Assembly: GCA_046349315.1 (NCBI GenBank)
Contig: JAXMCQ010000021.1
Coordinates: forward strand, 43,802-107,801
Source: JAEUMG01 sp046349315
Lineage (GTDB): Bacteria; Pseudomonadota; Alphaproteobacteria; Rhizobiales; Aestuariivirgaceae
DNA length: 64,000 bases
Direction of reading: 5' to 3'
Below are positions 26,063 to 34,149 of the stretch, in pieces. The translations under genes were made by a program, and so were the position numbers. Within the stretch, counting starts at the first letter, position 1. Each line of letters begins with the position of its first letter. The notes below the pieces were generated by a model, which worked only from the letters and a program-made list of their open reading frames with translations, was not told where the DNA came from and did not search any database.

Positions 26063-28789
26063 TCAGGTCAGGAGAGTGGTCAATAATCCTTTCCGGGCAA
26101 CCAATTCGTCAAAACTGCCCGTTTCCGCCAATGTCGGCCCGTCAAAAACGGCGACACGGTCGAAGTGCCGGGCGAGGCTCGCATGTCCGACGACCCACAT
26201 GATGCCCGGCTTGTAGCCATCCGCGTCGAAACTGGCGAGAACGCGCTCGATCGTCCGCTCCTGACTCTTGAGATCAAGCGCCGACAAGGGCCGGTTGAGA
26301 ATCATGAAATCGGCCCGCTTGAGCAACGCGCGCGCAAGGTGCAGTTTCTGCCTCTGGGCAACCGTCAGCCGTTTTCCGGCCGAGCCGACATTGAAATTAA
26401 GGCCGATCTGGAACACTTCGCCGCCGAGGCCTTGCTCTTCGAGCACGTTGCGGACGACGGTGAGAACGCGGTCGGCTGAATCGGTGCGCTCATAGGTGAT
26501 GCGGCCGAACAGGACGTTATTGAGAAGGTTGCTGGCGCGGTTGTATTCCTTCGGATCGTAGAATGCGATCCGGCGCTGTAAAGCCTCGGGCAGGCCGTTC
26601 CGGAATTCCACGCGTGCTTCGACGATGCGCTTGCGCAACTCATCATCGAGCAACCCGAAACGGTGCCGGGGCTCGACATAAGCGAAGCTCAGGGCGATGA
26701 TTTTGTCGCGATCGTCCTGCGGCACGTCAGCGCTCGATTTGTCCTTATAGCGCTGTACGTACCCTTCAAACCGCGGAATCTCCTCTGCCGGCATGAAGGT
26801 CAGTTGCTCGAAGAACGGATGGTCCGGCGGCAGGTCCCGGAAGAGATCGACGACAGTCTTGGCGATCTCGTAACCCATCCGATACAGGCGCTCTTGCAAG
26901 CCGAACTTTTCAATGACCGATCGAATATACTTGTCGTAGGCCTTCTTATCGTCGTCCGAAAGCCCCTCCTGAACGGCACCGAAAATCAAATTCTCGACGA
27001 CGGTCGCCTCTGAATTATAGGTAGAGGGATCAAACGATATAACGAAGTCGGAAATCCCTTCGGCTGCTAGCTCGGCGCGCAACGCCTTGCGGGCATTCTC
27101 GATGCCCTCCGCAATCGCCGGGTATAATTTTGGATCGATCGTCGTCCTCAAGCCGAGGTCGACGACGTCTTGGAGAAGTCCCGCGAGTTCCAGGACGCGT
27201 TGCATCTCGCCGGTCAGCTCTTCGGCATTGGCGACACCGGCCGATGCATAGTCGACCCAATCATCCCTGATATCCAGTATGGGATTGCCGGCGGCTTGTG
27301 CCTCGCTGATCTCCCACTCGCGGTGTTTCGCGTCCGCGCCTTCATAATGGGCCGGAACGAAGGGCGCATGCTTGAGCGCATAGATCAGATTGTCGCCGAA
27401 CGAACCCTGCATCAGATGTGCGTCCGACGACACATAGGAGAAACGCCGGCCGGTGATCGCTTCCGGCAGTTCGGCGATGTCAGAGCCCTCCAGGGTCACG
27501 CGGCCATTCTCTGGATGGACAAGGCTGACTACGGCCTCGGCCAATGTATCGCCGCCACTGCCCGCAGCACCCGCTATCGCCAAACGTTCGCCTGGCGCGA
27601 GGGTGAATGTTGCCTTGTCGAGCAGCTTGGCGCCGCTTTCGTCTACCGCGGAGAGATTGTTGACCGCGAGATTCCCTTGCAAATCAGGCAGCGGATCCTT
27701 GGACACTTTCTGCAATTGCGGGCTCAGCAGATCGGAGACCGTGAATTGCTCGACCACCTGCGTATACTTCACCTGTACGTCGACGCGCTGCTGATCCCAG
27801 TCGATCAGATCCTTGATTGGCGAGGGCAGGTCCTTATAGGCGGCGATCACCGCAACGAGCTGACCGACGTCCATCCGGCCCTGCAAGGCGAGGTAGCCGC
27901 CGATCGCGTAGAACAGGAACGGGGTGACCTGGGCGATGAAGTTGTTGAGGAATTTGACGAAGAACTTCCACTGATAGATGTCGTAGCGGATCTTGAAGAT
28001 CCGCCCCAGTCGCGAGCCGATATCGGCACGTTCGTAATTGGACGTGTCGTTTGTGTGAATGGCCGAAATGCCGTCGACGATCTCGCCGACGCGCCCTGCA
28101 AGTTCGCGTGCGGTGAGTTGCCTCTCGCGCCCCAGAAGGATCAGGCGCCGCCTGAGTTTGGGGATGATGAAGCCCTGAACCGCGACGGTCCCGCCGGCAA
28201 GCATCCCGAGCCAGAAGTTCTGGACGATGATGAAGACCAGCGCCGTGACCGCCTGCCCGCCCAAAAGTGCCGGCTGTACGAATGCATCGCCGATGAAGCC
28301 GCCAAGCGGCTCAACTTCATCCTTGATCATGGTTGCGACTTCGGGCGCCTTTACGCGCTTGAATTGGCCGGGAGGGAATCGCAACACGCGATCGACGAGT
28401 TCATAGCGAATGCGCCGCAGCATCCGCTCGCCGAGACGGCCCTTGTAGGTATTGATATAGAATTTGAAGAGGCCGTTGATGATGACCAGCAGCAGGAAGA
28501 GCCCGCTCAATGCCATCAGCATCTGAAACCGGTTGAGTTGAACGCCCTCGAACAGGACGAGGTTGCCGGAGGAGGAAATCCAGCTCGGCACATCGAAATC
28601 GATCTTGAGAAAGGTCGCCGTTGCGCCCGGCGTCTCGAAACCGTCGCCCTGGATCGGCCCGTTGACGATCTGCTTCGGCAGGTCAAAGGACATGAAATAG
28701 GTCGGCATCGACAGCAGCACGATAAAGAGGATCCAGATCTGCTGCCGGCGGGTGTTGCGCCAGATATACCGGAAAAGATTTTTGTCCAT
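26063..28789 (-). CDS. ABC exporter-like protein with a degenerate, expanded ATPase domain
   Basis: The 908-residue protein has a type I exporter membrane domain (residues about 15-350, six spans) followed by a nucleotide-binding domain of over 500 residues instead of about 240. The ATPase motifs are broken: Walker A reads GAAGSGGDT (407-415, Gly for the essential Lys), the Q-loop region YVSSDAHLMQG lacks Gln, the signature is LTVAQ (808-812), and Walker B is MILNRPLSALD, with N832 and R833 replacing Asp and catalytic Glu. The H-loop His (VVGHASL, H869) remains. The extra length looks like two additional copies of the helical segment (ENLIFG-type motifs at 466, 599 and 757). It probably cannot hydrolyse ATP normally. 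It stands beside a cNMP-binding protein and glycosyltransferases. Confidence 0.88.
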   Translation of the reverse strand: MDKNLFRYIWRNTRRQQIWILFIVLLSMPTYFMSFDLPKQIVNGPIQGDGFETPGATATFLKIDFDVPSWISSSGNLVLFEGVQLNRFQMLMALSGLFLLLVIINGLFKFYINTYKGRLGERMLRRIRYELVDRVLRFPPGQFKRVKAPEVATMIKDEVEPLGGFIGDAFVQPALLGGQAVTALVFIIVQNFWLGMLAGGTVAVQGFIIPKLRRRLILLGRERQLTARELAGRVGEIVDGISAIHTNDTSNYERADIGSRLGRIFKIRYDIYQWKFFVKFLNNFIAQVTPFLFYAIGGYLALQGRMDVGQLVAVIAAYKDLPSPIKDLIDWDQQRVDVQVKYTQVVEQFTVSDLLSPQLQKVSKDPLPDLQGNLAVNNLSAVDESGAKLLDKATFTLAPGERLAIAGAAGSGGDTLAEAVVSLVHPENGRVTLEGSDIAELPEAITGRRFSYVSSDAHLMQGSFGDNLIYALKHAPFVPAHYEGADAKHREWEISEAQAAGNPILDIRDDWVDYASAGVANAEELTGEMQRVLELAGLLQDVVDLGLRTTIDPKLYPAIAEGIENARKALRAELAAEGISDFVISFDPSTYNSEATVVENLIFGAVQEGLSDDDKKAYDKYIRSVIEKFGLQERLYRMGYEIAKTVVDLFRDLPPDHPFFEQLTFMPAEEIPRFEGYVQRYKDKSSADVPQDDRDKIIALSFAYVEPRHRFGLLDDELRKRIVEARVEFRNGLPEALQRRIAFYDPKEYNRASNLLNNVLFGRITYERTDSADRVLTVVRNVLEEQGLGGEVFQIGLNFNVGSAGKRLTVAQRQKLHLARALLKRADFMILNRPLSALDLKSQERTIERVLASFDADGYKPGIMWVVGHASLARHFDRVAVFDGPTLAETGSFDELVARKGLLTTLLT

Positions 28790-28806
28790 GCGAGCCCGTC
28801 TGCCGG

Positions 28807-29388
28807 TCAGCTCCTGGATGGTTCGCGGATCGGCTCGAGCACGATGAACCGCCGCTGTGCAAAGGGCAACCCGCCGATCTGGGTATCGTTTAGAGTCAGG
28901 TCCAGGCTGACGATCATGCGCAGGCCCGGACGCTCACAGATCGAGGGCGCAATCGCCATGGAGCGCTCGAGCGCTGGAGGGTAGTCGAGGACGATGATGC
29001 GGGCATTGTCGATCAGCGAGAAGAACAGAGGCCCCTGAACCTCACGCTTCCCGAAGGGCTTGAGCGACATGCCGAGAAGCACCAGCCCGTAGCTCCCGGG
29101 CTGAAAGGCGCCGTAATCGTAATCCTGAAATTTTCGGTTCACATGCCGAACCCGGCAGGGATGGCCGTTAAGCGTTTCGGCCTCCAGGGGCGCGGTCTTG
29201 GGATCGATCGAAAGGACCGACAGCGGGCGGTGATGGAGATAGGGAGTTACCGGCCGGATATGGCCGCCGATCTCCAGTACATGCGGGCAATCGCGGACAA
29301 AATGCGCCGCCAGAACCTGGCGTATTTCGGCGGCAGGTCCCGAAAGGTGGGGAATATCGTCGATCGCGGGGGATGCCTCGCCGTTCAT
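28807..29388 (-). CDS. Methyltransferase-like protein, unknown function
   Basis: The 193-residue protein shows a possible class I SAM-binding start (PHVLEIGGHIRPVTPYL, then LSVLSIDPKTAPLEA with an acidic residue after strand 2) and YGLVLLGMSLKPFG at the place of motif IV. The rest does not match a family I know. It lies 17 nt upstream of the ABC-like gene on the same strand, so they share a transcript, and is divergent from another methyltransferase-like gene. It could modify a glycan or lipid; it may equally be a non-catalytic Rossmann protein. Confidence 0.7.
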   Translation of the reverse strand: MNGEASPAIDDIPHLSGPAAEIRQVLAAHFVRDCPHVLEIGGHIRPVTPYLHHRPLSVLSIDPKTAPLEAETLNGHPCRVRHVNRKFQDYDYGAFQPGSYGLVLLGMSLKPFGKREVQGPLFFSLIDNARIIVLDYPPALERSMAIAPSICERPGLRMIVSLDLTLNDTQIGGLPFAQRRFIVLEPIREPSRS

Positions 29389-29439
29389 GAAACTCAGGGA
29401 TTCGTTGCCTCGTCTGGGTGGCCAGCATACAAGGTCGCC

Positions 29440-30129
29440 ATGATTGCCGCCAACACCTTATCTTCAGAGCCCGGAGAAATCTGGTCGGAGCGCTGCTTCG
29501 ATCTCCTGCGCGGCGCTGCTGTGCTGACCGGAAATGATGTGCTCTTACGGCTTGCCCGCACGGTTTCGCGCTTTCCGGACGCCGAACTTCACGTCGCCTT
29601 CAACCATCGCCAGGTGGCTTCGAAAGTCTGGGCGCGCGACGAGCTCGTGCGGCATGGTCCAGCAGAGCGCGCGCGGATCTGGATCGTCGGCGGGTGGTAC
29701 GGGGTTTTGTCGGCACTGCTCTTTGCCGATGATCGCCTCTCGATCAGCAACATCGAGAGCTTCGATATCGACCCGGCGGTGGCCGCAGTAGCCGAATCGC
29801 TCAATGAACCGCAGGTTGCGGATGGCCGTTTTGCCGCCCGTACCGCGGACATGTACTCACTTGATTATTCTGTCGCTTCCGCCGGACCCGATCTGGTGAT
29901 CAATACGAGTTGCGAGCACATTGCCGACCTGCCGGGCTGGCTCGCGCTGATCCCTCGCGGCACGCGTGTTCTGCTTCAGTCGAACGACTATTTTGCCGAA
30001 TCCCAGCATGTCAATTCGCAGGTGAGTCTCAATGATTTTGCCGCGGTTGCCGGTCTGAGCCAGGTCGATTTTGCCGGCTCGCTCTATTTGCGCAAATACA
30101 CGCGCTTCATGCTGATCGGCCGCGTCTGA
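29440..30129 (+). CDS. Methyltransferase-like protein, unknown function
   Basis: The 229-residue protein has a Rossmann-like core: ARIWIVGGWYGVLSALLFAD as motif I, NIESFDIDPAVAAVAESLNE as motif II with acidic Asp, and PDLVINTSCEHIADLPGW as motif IV region. I infer a SAM-dependent methyltransferase fold but the glycine loop (GGWYG) is not typical. ATG 29440 is chosen; the frame is open upstream through the divergent gene. It converges on the glycosyltransferase gene with a 23-nt overlap. Confidence 0.75.
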   Translation: MIAANTLSSEPGEIWSERCFDLLRGAAVLTGNDVLLRLARTVSRFPDAELHVAFNHRQVASKVWARDELVRHGPAERARIWIVGGWYGVLSALLFADDRLSISNIESFDIDPAVAAVAESLNEPQVADGRFAARTADMYSLDYSVASAGPDLVINTSCEHIADLPGWLALIPRGTRVLLQSNDYFAESQHVNSQVSLNDFAAVAGLSQVDFAGSLYLRKYTRFMLIGRV

Positions 30130-31246
30130 CCGCGGCAAGGCGAAGTAGGATCTCGGCCGAATGCCGCGCGCCGTCGAGATCGAGACCATGCGAAATGCTT
30201 GGGTCCTGTCCCTTTGCCGTGGCAAGGGCCGCAATCAGCTTCCCTGCATCGAGCGAGGATTCGGGAACGACTTGCGCGAGTTTGAGGCGTGCTAGTTTTT
30301 CCGCCCGCACACTCTGCTCGGTTTCGCCGCCTGCCGCGAAGGGCACGAGAATACTGCGACAGCGCGCCCGCAGAATATCGCAGACCGTATTGTATCCCGC
30401 CTGGCTGATTGACACTCCAGCGCCGGCGAGGAGGTTCGGAAGGTCCGGCCGAAATCGGTCCAATTTTACATGCGGTGGTATCGCCCCCTCATGTGCGAAA
30501 TTGGGACCTGTGATGATGCACCAGGGCGATTGCGCGGTGGCACGGTGTTGAGCGGCGCCAAGCGCAGCCTCGATCAATCGTCCACCGGCCGCGCCGCCGC
30601 CGGCGGAGACGAGTACCGCAAAGCGCTCCGCCGGCTGACCAGGTTCTGGCCCGGCGACAAGACCCGTATAGGAGATGCCGCAAGTGATCTCGCCCGCACG
30701 CGGAAAGGTTTCTTCGAGCCTTGCGAATTTTGCATCGCCATGGATGAGGACATGATCGAACAGGCTGTTGAGTGTCTCGATCGTCTCCTCTGTCCGGCCT
30801 GGCTTGCGGTTCTCCTGCAATATGTCGCGGATTGAGGATATGACGACCGGCCGCGGGGTGAGCGCCCGCGCCGCCTCGACAAAGGTCAGTATCTCCTTGC
30901 GCATTTGCCGGCGCGCAAAGGGGAAGGCTTCGATAATGAGGATGTCGGGTCGCTGCTCTTCAATGTGGCTTAGGAGCAGCACGCGTCGCGCATCCCACAG
31001 TGTGTCGCCAACGACCGCGCCGGTGCTGTCGACGAGCTTGCTGAACGCTTCGTCTGCGGCCCTGATCGCGGGTATTTCTATCGACGCGATACCTTGGCTT
31101 GGAAATCCTCGGACTGGAACGCCGCCGCTGATCACGGCGACATTGCATCCTGCTGCCTTTATGGCCTCCGCCAAGCGGCTGGCGCGGACAAGATGGCCGA
31201 TGCCCAAAAGATGCTGAACGTACAGCAGGACCCGCGGCGCCATCAC
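30107..31246 (-). CDS. MurG/GT28-like glycosyltransferase
   Basis: The 379-residue protein begins PRVLLYVQHLLGIGHLVRAS, the N-terminal substrate loop of MurG/UGT-like GT-B enzymes, and its C-terminal half has LVSAGGGAAGGRLIEAAL and SQAGYNTVCDILRARC, the donor-binding region. The gene at 32509 has the same architecture (GLGHLRRC, MGGYNTFCEIL), so the two are likely paralogs. It overlaps the next upstream glycosyltransferase by 4 nt. It probably adds a sugar to a cytoplasmic lipid-linked or free acceptor. Confidence 0.85.
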   Translation of the reverse strand: MMAPRVLLYVQHLLGIGHLVRASRLAEAIKAAGCNVAVISGGVPVRGFPSQGIASIEIPAIRAADEAFSKLVDSTGAVVGDTLWDARRVLLLSHIEEQRPDILIIEAFPFARRQMRKEILTFVEAARALTPRPVVISSIRDILQENRKPGRTEETIETLNSLFDHVLIHGDAKFARLEETFPRAGEITCGISYTGLVAGPEPGQPAERFAVLVSAGGGAAGGRLIEAALGAAQHRATAQSPWCIITGPNFAHEGAIPPHVKLDRFRPDLPNLLAGAGVSISQAGYNTVCDILRARCRSILVPFAAGGETEQSVRAEKLARLKLAQVVPESSLDAGKLIAALATAKGQDPSISHGLDLDGARHSAEILLRLAAVRRGRSA

Positions 31247-32490
31247 GGCTTCGCCTCTGCATTCAGACTGGCTTCCAGGAGCTGAACCAGTTCGGTAACG
31301 CTCGCATGATGGTCAAAGCGATTGCGTACCAACGCTTCCGCAGCCACGCCGAGGCGGCGCCGCAGCCCAGGCTGGGTAATGGCGCGCGTGAGTTCCTTTG
31401 CAAGCGCCACTGGATCATCCGGTTCGACGACGAGACCTGTGACCCCGTTCTCAAGCAGTTCGGTCACGCCTGAGACCCGCGTCGAGATGCAAGGAAGAGC
31501 CTGGCTCGAGGCCTCGACCAGCACATTGGGTAACCCGTCTCGATCGCCGTCATCGGCGATCCGGCAGGCGAGTACGAAAAGATCCGAGGATCGATAGCGC
31601 GCGAGGACCTCTTCCTGAGCTTGCGAGCCGAGCCATTCGATCCTTGTGTCGATACCGAGCGCCTTCGCCTTTTCCTTGAGAGGCTTCAGCAACTCGCCTC
31701 CGCCCACATGAACGAAGCACCACGACAATCCGGGTGGTATTTTTGCGAGCGCGTCGAGGAGCACGTCATAGCCCTTTTTGGCGACCGCCCTGCCGACGCT
31801 GAGGATCACCACGGGCTCGTTAGGGTCGCTGCCGTCCCGGTTCGAATGCGAACCCGAAAAAGGTCCGAATCGGTCCAAATCGAGCCCGTGATAGGAGAGA
31901 TGCACCTTTTGCGGGTTCGATGCCAGGGATTGCAATTTTAGATAGCCAGCGCGTGTGCATGTCACCGCCCATGCCATCGCATCGAGCTTCCGCTTGAGTT
32001 CATCGTCCCGCGTTGTCCAGATATCCTTGGCGTGCGCCGAACAGCTCCAGCCAATTCCCGTCATGAGGCTTGCATACTGGGTCACCGATGCCGGCGTATG
32101 GATGAAATGCGCATGCAGCCAGGCGATCTTGGGATCGATTTCGGTCACCAGGACCAGCGCCTGCCCAATGCGCCGCAGCCGATGCAGGTCAGGCTCGCGC
32201 CAAAGGTCTCTCAGGAAAGTCGGCAGGGTTCTCCAATAGCCTGCCAGGCCCTGGGCGCGGATGAATGCCTTGAACACCCGCCACGGCTCGTCATGGAGAT
32301 ATTCGGGCAGATACCGCACCGGCGAGCGGATTTCGCGATGAACCGGATGCACCTTGCCATCCGTCGGGTGGCGCATCGAAATCAGCATAAGCGTAAGCCC
32401 GGCCCGCTCCAGGCTCAGGATTTCCTGCGCAATGAAGCTTTCGGAAAGGCGGGGGTAGCCCTTCAAAACGATTGCGATTGTCTTCGCCAT
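31243..32490 (-). CDS. Glycosyltransferase family 4
   Basis: The 415-residue protein is a GT-B enzyme: N-terminal IAIVLKGYPRLSESFIAQEI is typical of GT4 enzymes of exopolysaccharide clusters, VILSVGRAVAKKGYDVLLDA contains the donor-site Arg/Lys, and DGLPNVLVEASSQALPCIST carries the final Glu of the E-x7-E motif (first position Asp). It is the middle gene of three glycosyltransferase genes on the minus strand, 18 nt after the first and overlapping the third. Confidence 0.9.
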   Translation of the reverse strand: MAKTIAIVLKGYPRLSESFIAQEILSLERAGLTLMLISMRHPTDGKVHPVHREIRSPVRYLPEYLHDEPWRVFKAFIRAQGLAGYWRTLPTFLRDLWREPDLHRLRRIGQALVLVTEIDPKIAWLHAHFIHTPASVTQYASLMTGIGWSCSAHAKDIWTTRDDELKRKLDAMAWAVTCTRAGYLKLQSLASNPQKVHLSYHGLDLDRFGPFSGSHSNRDGSDPNEPVVILSVGRAVAKKGYDVLLDALAKIPPGLSWCFVHVGGGELLKPLKEKAKALGIDTRIEWLGSQAQEEVLARYRSSDLFVLACRIADDGDRDGLPNVLVEASSQALPCISTRVSGVTELLENGVTGLVVEPDDPVALAKELTRAITQPGLRRRLGVAAEALVRNRFDHHASVTELVQLLEASLNAEAKP

Positions 32491-32508
32491 CGCGACTGCG
32501 GCTGGAAC

Positions 32509-33714
32509 CTAGCCCTCGACGACGGCAAACCGCTTCTGCGAGCTATGCTCAAGCCAGTCGCCGACGAGATTGGTGATGTTTTCAAGGCCGTTTAGCGCAA
32601 CCGGCGCGCCGGATTTTGAGGGCGGAGGGCGTTTTGGAAGCCCTGACAGGGCTGCGGCGAAAATCGTCGGGTCGGCTGCCTGTTCGGGCAGCACCATCTC
32701 GATGATGCCCAATTCGGCAGCCCGCCGCGCCCTGATGAACTGTTCTTCTCGCGGCTGCAGGCGCGGCACGATGATGGCCGGCTTGTCGAAGGATAGAATC
32801 TCGCAAAACGTATTGTAGCCGCCCATCCCGACAACGCCGCTGGAGCCGGCCATCAGTGTTTCGAGCCGGTTGTCGAATTCGATCATATTGACCTGCGGAA
32901 CACCTAGCGCCTTGCGGATGAGCTTTCTGCGCTTGCGGACCGGCATGAACGGCCCGAGGACGACCAGAGCCTTGTGTTGTAGCCGGTTGTCGGATCGATA
33001 GGCGTCCAGCACGTTATGGATGAGCTCGGCCCCGTCTCCGCCACCCCCGGTGGTAACCAGGATATAGTCGCCTTCCGGCATGCGCATGGGGATGTCGGAA
33101 TGCGGCACGCTGCGCTGCAGGAAGCCGACATAGCTCATGCGGGCGCGTGTCGAAGGCGGCACTTCAAATCCCGTCAGGGGATCATAGAAACCTTCCGGTC
33201 CGTAAACCCAGATCATGTCGTAGAAGGCGCCGATCTTGCGCAGCACGTCACGCTCGCGCCATTCCTTGGTGAGAAGGCCTGGAGCGTCCATGACTTCGCG
33301 CAAGCCCAGGACCAGGGTCGTCCCGTGGGTTTTGAGGAAGGAGAGTGTCTCCTCCAATTCCCCGCGAAGCCCAAGCGGCTCCTTGTCGACGATAAAAATA
33401 TCCGGCTGGAAGGTCTCTGCCGTGTGGCGGATGATCGACTGCCGCATCTGCAAGGTCTCGTGCAGATCGGTGTGGCGATCGATCGAGGTATACTCGCCGT
33501 TGTGCAGTTTGATGATCGAAGGAATTTTGACGAAATCGACGCGGACGCGATAGTCGAAGGCGCCGGCAATCGTCGAGCCTGAGATGATGAGAACCGTCAG
33601 GCCACGATATTGCTCGACCAGGGAATGAGCGATGGTGCGGCAGCGGCGCAAATGGCCGAGCCCGAAAGTATCGTGGCTATACATGAGAATGCGTGCGTGC
33701 TCTAACCGCCGCAT
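32509..33714 (-). CDS. MurG/GT28-like glycosyltransferase
   Basis: The 401-residue protein resembles the gene at 30107: ARILMYSHDTFGLGHLRRCR at the N-terminus, LVTTGGGGDGAELIHNVLDA in the middle and SSGVVGMGGYNTFCEILSFD at the donor site. ATG 33714 starts MRRLEHARIL; the frame is open 55 codons upstream but that part is Arg/Pro-rich and unlike the family. It heads the three-gene glycosyltransferase unit. Promoter lies in 33715-33850. Donor and acceptor unknown. Confidence 0.86.
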   Translation of the reverse strand: MRRLEHARILMYSHDTFGLGHLRRCRTIAHSLVEQYRGLTVLIISGSTIAGAFDYRVRVDFVKIPSIIKLHNGEYTSIDRHTDLHETLQMRQSIIRHTAETFQPDIFIVDKEPLGLRGELEETLSFLKTHGTTLVLGLREVMDAPGLLTKEWRERDVLRKIGAFYDMIWVYGPEGFYDPLTGFEVPPSTRARMSYVGFLQRSVPHSDIPMRMPEGDYILVTTGGGGDGAELIHNVLDAYRSDNRLQHKALVVLGPFMPVRKRRKLIRKALGVPQVNMIEFDNRLETLMAGSSGVVGMGGYNTFCEILSFDKPAIIVPRLQPREEQFIRARRAAELGIIEMVLPEQAADPTIFAAALSGLPKRPPPSKSGAPVALNGLENITNLVGDWLEHSSQKRFAVVEG

Positions 33715-34149
33715 AGGCCCAGGTTCCTTCCGCGCAAGGGAACCTCTCGGCGCGCGAATGGCTGACGCCTGGACCCCTTCTCGACCACCACTATGCCACA
33801 GCGATTCCTGCGCCGGAAGCGGGGAATGGTTGCCCGGATCAGGCCTCTTTTTCGCGGTTTGGTCGCTTGCCCTTGACAACCCCTTTCGCTATATGAGCCG
33901 CCAATCCAGGTCGCCCGGCTATGCATCCGGGCGAGATGAACCCGGGGTGCGGGAGCATGAGGCTCTGTCGCGCCCTTAACTGTTTCAGGATCGGCCTCGA
34001 ATTGCTGCCTGGGCGTCATTGGCGCCGGTCTTGGAACGTGGTCGTGGTTTGCCTGCTGTGCCCCATTAACCTTCAAACGGGCGCATGCAGGACGTCCTGC
34101 GGATATTTCCGTGGGCCAACCCCGATTTTTGTACGAGGATAACTGTTCA
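33715..34149. other. 435-nt intergenic region between the glycosyltransferase unit and rpsA
   Basis: No convincing gene is present. Near the glycosyltransferase start AGGTTCC (33722-33728) and GGAACCT (33740-33746) form a 7-bp inverted repeat. A possible rpsA promoter is at 33867-33895, and CGCCCGG (33912-33918) with CCGGGCG (33927-33933) forms a hairpin in the leader. About 250 nt of leader precede rpsA, long enough for translational control by S1. An open frame at 33921-34142 has no ribosome binding site or protein-like composition. Confidence 0.6.
33867..33895 (+). promoter_or_regulatory. Possible sigma-70-type promoter for rpsA
   Basis: TTGCCC (33867-33872) and TATATG (33890-33895) are 17 nt apart, close to the housekeeping consensus. 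A perfect TTGACA lies directly after TTGCCC but only 11 nt from TATATG, so which hexamer is used is uncertain. Confidence 0.4.

Noticed and set aside
27170..28984. 604-residue plus-strand frame opposite the ABC-like gene
   Set aside because: Antisense shadow with Arg/Asp/Gln-rich, motif-free sequence; the minus-strand protein has clear membrane helices and homology.
33921..34142. 73-residue frame in the rpsA leader
   Set aside because: No ribosome binding site, Cys/Arg-rich composition and no resemblance to a protein; it lies in the presumed untranslated leader.
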